This document shows positions 61,185 through 64,000 of a DNA stretch of 64,000 bases, in pieces. Position 1 is the first letter of the stretch; each line of letters opens with the position of its first letter. The notes beneath the pieces were generated by a model. The model saw only the letters and a list, made by a program, of their open reading frames with translations, made no database searches and was not told the DNA's origin. A program made the position numbers and the translations under genes. Source of the stretch: Rhodobacteraceae bacterium DSL-40 (GTDB lineage Bacteria > Pseudomonadota > Alphaproteobacteria > Rhodobacterales > Rhodobacteraceae); contig QKPN01000001.1 in NCBI GenBank assembly GCA_003258405.1, positions 682,001 through 746,000 of the forward strand, in the 5' to 3' direction.

Positions 61185-62777
61185 TCAGAAATTGAGCGCC
61201 TTGGCCTGACGCACCTGCGGCAGCTCGCCGATGGCCTTGAGCGCCTCCGCACTGACTTCCTCGTCGACGCCGAGCAGCGCGATGGCCTCGCCGCTCTTCT
61301 CGCCGCGGCCGAGCGCGAAGGTCGCGATGTTGATGCCCAGATCCCCGAGCTTGGTGCCGAGCGCGCCGATGTAGCCCGGCATGTCGGTGTTGGTGGTGTA
61401 GAGCATGTGGAGCATCGGCTCGGCTTCGAGGTTGATGCCCTTGATCTGGATGAAGCGCGGCTTGCCGTCCGAATAGATCGTCCCGGCGACGGAGCGGGTA
61501 TGCGCCTCGGTCGTCACGATCAGACGGATGTAGGAGCCGAAGGCGCCCTGGGCATCCTTGCGGGTTTCGGCGATCTGGACGCCACGCTCGCGGGCAAGGA
61601 CCGGGGCGGACACCATGTTGACGCCACCCTCGCCGACCAGCGGCTTCAGGAGACCGGCCGTCAGGGCGGCGGTCAGCGGCTTGAGGTTCAGCTCGCCCAC
61701 ATCGCCGACATACTCGATCTCGATTTCCGTCAGCGGGTGCTCGGTGACCTGACCGGCAAAGCTCCCGAGCATGCCGGCGAGATCGACCCAGGGCTTCAGG
61801 ACCGGGGCTTCCTCGGCCGTCACGGACGGCGCGTTGAGCGCGTTCGAGATCGCGCCGGTCACGAGATAATCCGCCATCTGTTCGGCGACCTGAAGCGCCA
61901 CGTTTTCCTGCGCTTCCGTGGTCGAGGCGCCGAGATGCGGGGTGCAGATGACGTTCGGCGCGTCGAAGAGCACGTTCTCGTTGGCGGGCTCGACGGAGAA
62001 GACGTCGAAGGCGGCGCCGGCGAGATGGCCGGATTTCAACGCTTCGGCCACGGCCACTTCATCCACGAGGCCGCCACGGGCACAGTTGATGAGGCGGGCG
62101 CCCGGCTTCATCCTGGCGATCTTCTCGGCCGAGAGCAGGTTCGCGGTCTTCTCGGTCTTCGGCAGATGCAGCGTCACGAAATCGGCGCGCGCGAGCAGGT
62201 CATCGAGTTCCTCGACGCGCTCGACACCCATGGATTTCGCCTTCTCGGCCGACAGGAACGGGTCGAAGGCGATGACCTTCATCTTGAGCCCGATCGCACG
62301 GCTCGCCACGACCGAGCCGATGTTGCCGGCGCCGATCAGGCCCAGGGTCTTGCCGGTGATCTCGACGCCCATGAACTTCGACTTCTCCCACTTGCCGGCG
62401 CGGGTCGAGGCGTCGGCGGCCGGGATCTGGCGCGCACAGGCGAACATCATGGCGATCGCGTGTTCCGCGGTGGTGATCGAGTTGCCGAAGGGCGTGTTCA
62501 TCACCACGATGCCCTTTGCGGAGGCGGCGGGAATGTCGACGTTGTCGACCCCGATGCCGGCGCGGCCGATCACCTTGAGATTGTCGGCCCTGGCGATCAG
62601 CTCCGCGGTCGCCTTGGTGGCCGAGCGGATTGCGAGACCGTCGTAGTTGCCGATGATCTCGGCGAGCTTCGCGGCGTCCTTGCCGAGCTTGGGCTGGAAA
62701 TCGACCTCGACGCCGCGATCCTTGAAGATCTGTACGGCTGCATCGGAAAGGGCGTCCGAGATGAGAACCTTGGGCAT
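61185..62777 (-). CDS. serA: D-3-phosphoglycerate dehydrogenase
   Basis: 530 residues, long form. NAD-binding GLIGAGNIGSVVASRA, catalytic Arg/Glu in INCARGGLVDE and GRAGIGVDNVD, catalytic His in TPHLGAST; an intervening domain and a C-terminal ACT domain (NTDMPGYIGALGTKLGDLGINIATF) follow. First step of serine synthesis; the ACT domain often gives serine feedback. One base separates it from the GNAT gene and serC lies just upstream of that, so serC-GNAT-serA is one transcript. Confidence 0.97.
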   Translation of the reverse strand: MPKVLISDALSDAAVQIFKDRGVEVDFQPKLGKDAAKLAEIIGNYDGLAIRSATKATAELIARADNLKVIGRAGIGVDNVDIPAASAKGIVVMNTPFGNSITTAEHAIAMMFACARQIPAADASTRAGKWEKSKFMGVEITGKTLGLIGAGNIGSVVASRAIGLKMKVIAFDPFLSAEKAKSMGVERVEELDDLLARADFVTLHLPKTEKTANLLSAEKIARMKPGARLINCARGGLVDEVAVAEALKSGHLAGAAFDVFSVEPANENVLFDAPNVICTPHLGASTTEAQENVALQVAEQMADYLVTGAISNALNAPSVTAEEAPVLKPWVDLAGMLGSFAGQVTEHPLTEIEIEYVGDVGELNLKPLTAALTAGLLKPLVGEGGVNMVSAPVLARERGVQIAETRKDAQGAFGSYIRLIVTTEAHTRSVAGTIYSDGKPRFIQIKGINLEAEPMLHMLYTTNTDMPGYIGALGTKLGDLGINIATFALGRGEKSGEAIALLGVDEEVSAEALKAIGELPQVRQAKALNF

Positions 62778-62778
62778 T

Positions 62779-63273
62779 TCAGTCTCCTTGGCGCCAGTTG
62801 GCGCGGGTCAGTTCGAACACGAAGCAGGGGTCCGTGCCGAACGTCTGTTGTCTGACGAATTCGAAGCCCAGCCGCCGGTAGAACCGGTGGGCCTCGGTGT
62901 TGGTCGCTTGCGGATCGATCAGGATCGACCGAACCGCCAGGTCCGCGAAGCAGCGCCGGAAGGCGGCCCGCATCATCTTTGTGCCGAGGCCTCGGCCCGT
63001 CTCCGCGCGCTCGCCGATCCAGATGTCGATGGCGCGCAGGTTCGGGCCGCAATCGCCCCAGTAATGCGCTTCCTCGAGGGCGGGATCGATGATCTGCATG
63101 AAGCCCCTGGGCTCACCGTCCACCTCCGCGATCAGCAACGCGCGCCAGGGAGCGGGCGTAGAGATCATCTCCTCCCAGCCCCAGCCGCCGGCACCCGACG
63201 CCACGACATGGGGCTGGGTGTCCCAGTGCCGGAGCGTCGGAATATCGGCCATGGTCGCGTCACGCAGGCGCAT
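62779..63273 (-). CDS. GNAT family acetyltransferase
   Basis: 164 residues. Single GNAT domain with ETGRGLGTKMMRAAFRRCF as the acetyl-CoA loop and TNTEAHRFYRRLGFEFV near the end; the pattern GDCGPNLRAIDIWIGE recalls AAC(6')-like members. Substrate unknown. Sandwiched between serC and serA with almost no spacing, which suggests a role tied to serine or amino acid metabolism, or merely shared expression. Confidence 0.9.
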   Translation of the reverse strand: MRLRDATMADIPTLRHWDTQPHVVASGAGGWGWEEMISTPAPWRALLIAEVDGEPRGFMQIIDPALEEAHYWGDCGPNLRAIDIWIGERAETGRGLGTKMMRAAFRRCFADLAVRSILIDPQATNTEAHRFYRRLGFEFVRQQTFGTDPCFVFELTRANWRQGD

Positions 63274-63291
63274 CGGACCGGCTTGCTTGGC

Positions 63292-64000
63292 CTAGAGGTC
63301 GGCCTTGGCCGCGGCGAAGGCCCAGTCGAGCCAGGGGGTGAGTGCCTTGATATCGGCCGTCTCGACCGTCGTGCCGCACCAGATCCGGAGGCCCGGAGGC
63401 GCATCGCGGTAACCGCCGATATCGTAGGCCGCATCATCGGCTTCGAGGAGCTTCACCATCTTCTTGGTGAAGTCGCGCTGCGCGGCCTCGTCGAGCGCCG
63501 TGATCTCGGGATCGACGATCTTGAGGCAGACGGAGGTGTTCGAGCGCGCGGCCGGATCGGCCACGAGGTTCTCGACCCAGGGGGTCGCATCGACCCAGGC
63601 CTGCAGCGCGGCGGCATTGGCGTTGGCGCGCGCGATGGTGTCCTGCACCGTGCCGAGGTTTTCCATCCACTCGAGCGCATCGACGCAATCGGCGACGCAG
63701 AGCATGGAGGGCGTGTTGATCGTCTCGCCCTTGAAGATGCCCTCGATCAGCTTGCCGCCCTTGGTGAGGCGGAAGATCTTCGGCAGCGGCCGGGCGGGCG
63801 TGTAGCTCTCGAGGCGCTCGACGGCGCGCGGGCTCAGGATCAGCACGCCGTGTGCTGCCTCGCCGCCCATCGCCTTCTGCCAGGAGAAGGTCACCACGTC
63901 GAGCTTGGCCCAGTCCAGATCCTGCGCGAAGGCGGCCGAGGTCGCGTCACAGAACGTGAGCCCCTCGCGATCGGCGGGGATCCAGTCGGCGTTCGGCAGG
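63292..64000 (-). CDS. serC: phosphoserine aminotransferase, 3' part
   Basis: The gene runs off the right edge; about 236 C-terminal residues are visible, with the frame open to base 64000. [36 protein letters not shown] holds the cofactor aspartate and Schiff-base lysine of Ser[15 protein letters not shown] and [13 protein letters not shown] follow. It converts 3-phosphohydroxypyruvate to phosphoserine with glutamate. Upstream of the GNAT and serA genes; the end lies 18 bases before the GNAT start. Confidence 0.95.
   Translation of the reverse strand, partial: LPNADWIPADREGLTFCDATSAAFAQDLDWAKLDVVTFSWQKAMGGEAAHGVLILSPRAVERLESYTPARPLPKIFRLTKGGKLIEGIFKGETINTPSMLCVADCVDALEWMENLGTVQDTIARANANAAALQAWVDATPWVENLVADPAARSNTSVCLKIVDPEITALDEAAQRDFTKKMVKLLEADDAAYDIGGYRDAPPGLRIWCGTTVETADIKALTPWLDWAFAAAKADL

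Overview
The window looks like chromosome of a GC-rich alphaproteobacterium, most likely Rhodobacterales. The basis is codon use, very short intergenic spacing, a serC-GNAT-serA-purA block, an XoxF locus with the SoxYZ-like and zinc-metallohydrolase quinoprotein companions, an FIST/histidine kinase/LuxR regulator set, DUF2842 and CreA. Genus cannot be fixed from sequence alone.

Layout. 1-5.5 kb: end of an HpcH/HpaI aldolase, a YiaW/YiaV-like membrane fusion pair with a NodT-type outer membrane lipoprotein, a small glyoxalase-superfamily-like protein and a MATE exporter. 5.7-16.3 kb: a nitrogen/polyamine region. A minus-strand operon (carbon-nitrogen hydrolase, large PLP amino acid decarboxylase, ATP-grasp ligase, C45 Ntn-hydrolase) lies next to a MerR-XRE-cupin regulator, which is divergent from gabT and gabD. 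The gene set resembles a glutamyl-polyamine (Puu-like) route built from different enzyme families and is the strongest candidate here for an undescribed pathway.

16.8-26.5 kb: a 9.65 kb integrated element in the 3' end of tRNA-Thr(CGT), bounded by 17-bp direct repeats. It carries a tyrosine integrase with an internal deletion, an AlpA-like regulator, a primase-helicase followed by a striking GGTAGC/GCTACC repeat array (probable origin), an AT-richer cargo segment of four small unknown genes, a nuclease remnant, and a chain of overlapping small genes, one of which might be a small-terminase-like protein. It looks like a phage satellite or P4-type island.

26.7-31.2 kb: esterase, threonine dehydratase, periplasmic 5'-nucleotidase and a small unknown gene. 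31.4-48.3 kb: C1 metabolism. adhC-fghA-xoxF-xoxG-xoxJ-CXXCW run as one minus-strand set: lanthanide-type methanol dehydrogenase makes formaldehyde, which the glutathione route takes to formate. Around it lie the metallohydrolase and SoxYZ-like partners, several unknown exported proteins, a Mn exporter under a yybP-ykoY riboswitch, and a histidine kinase/FIST/LuxR regulator operon.

48.4-54.9 kb: MarR regulator and an arginine-to-spermidine gene set (speA, carboxyspermidine dehydrogenase, carboxyspermidine decarboxylase, speB), then CsbD. 54.9-58.7 kb: cobP and cobD (cobalamin), a lipoprotein, thiamine pyrophosphokinase, CreA, DUF2842. 58.8-64 kb: sulfotransferase, purA, serA, GNAT, and serC cut by the window edge.

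An 11-bp tandem repeat (RTATGGAATSC type) occurs in two divergent promoter regions 14 kb apart and is not explained by any gene.
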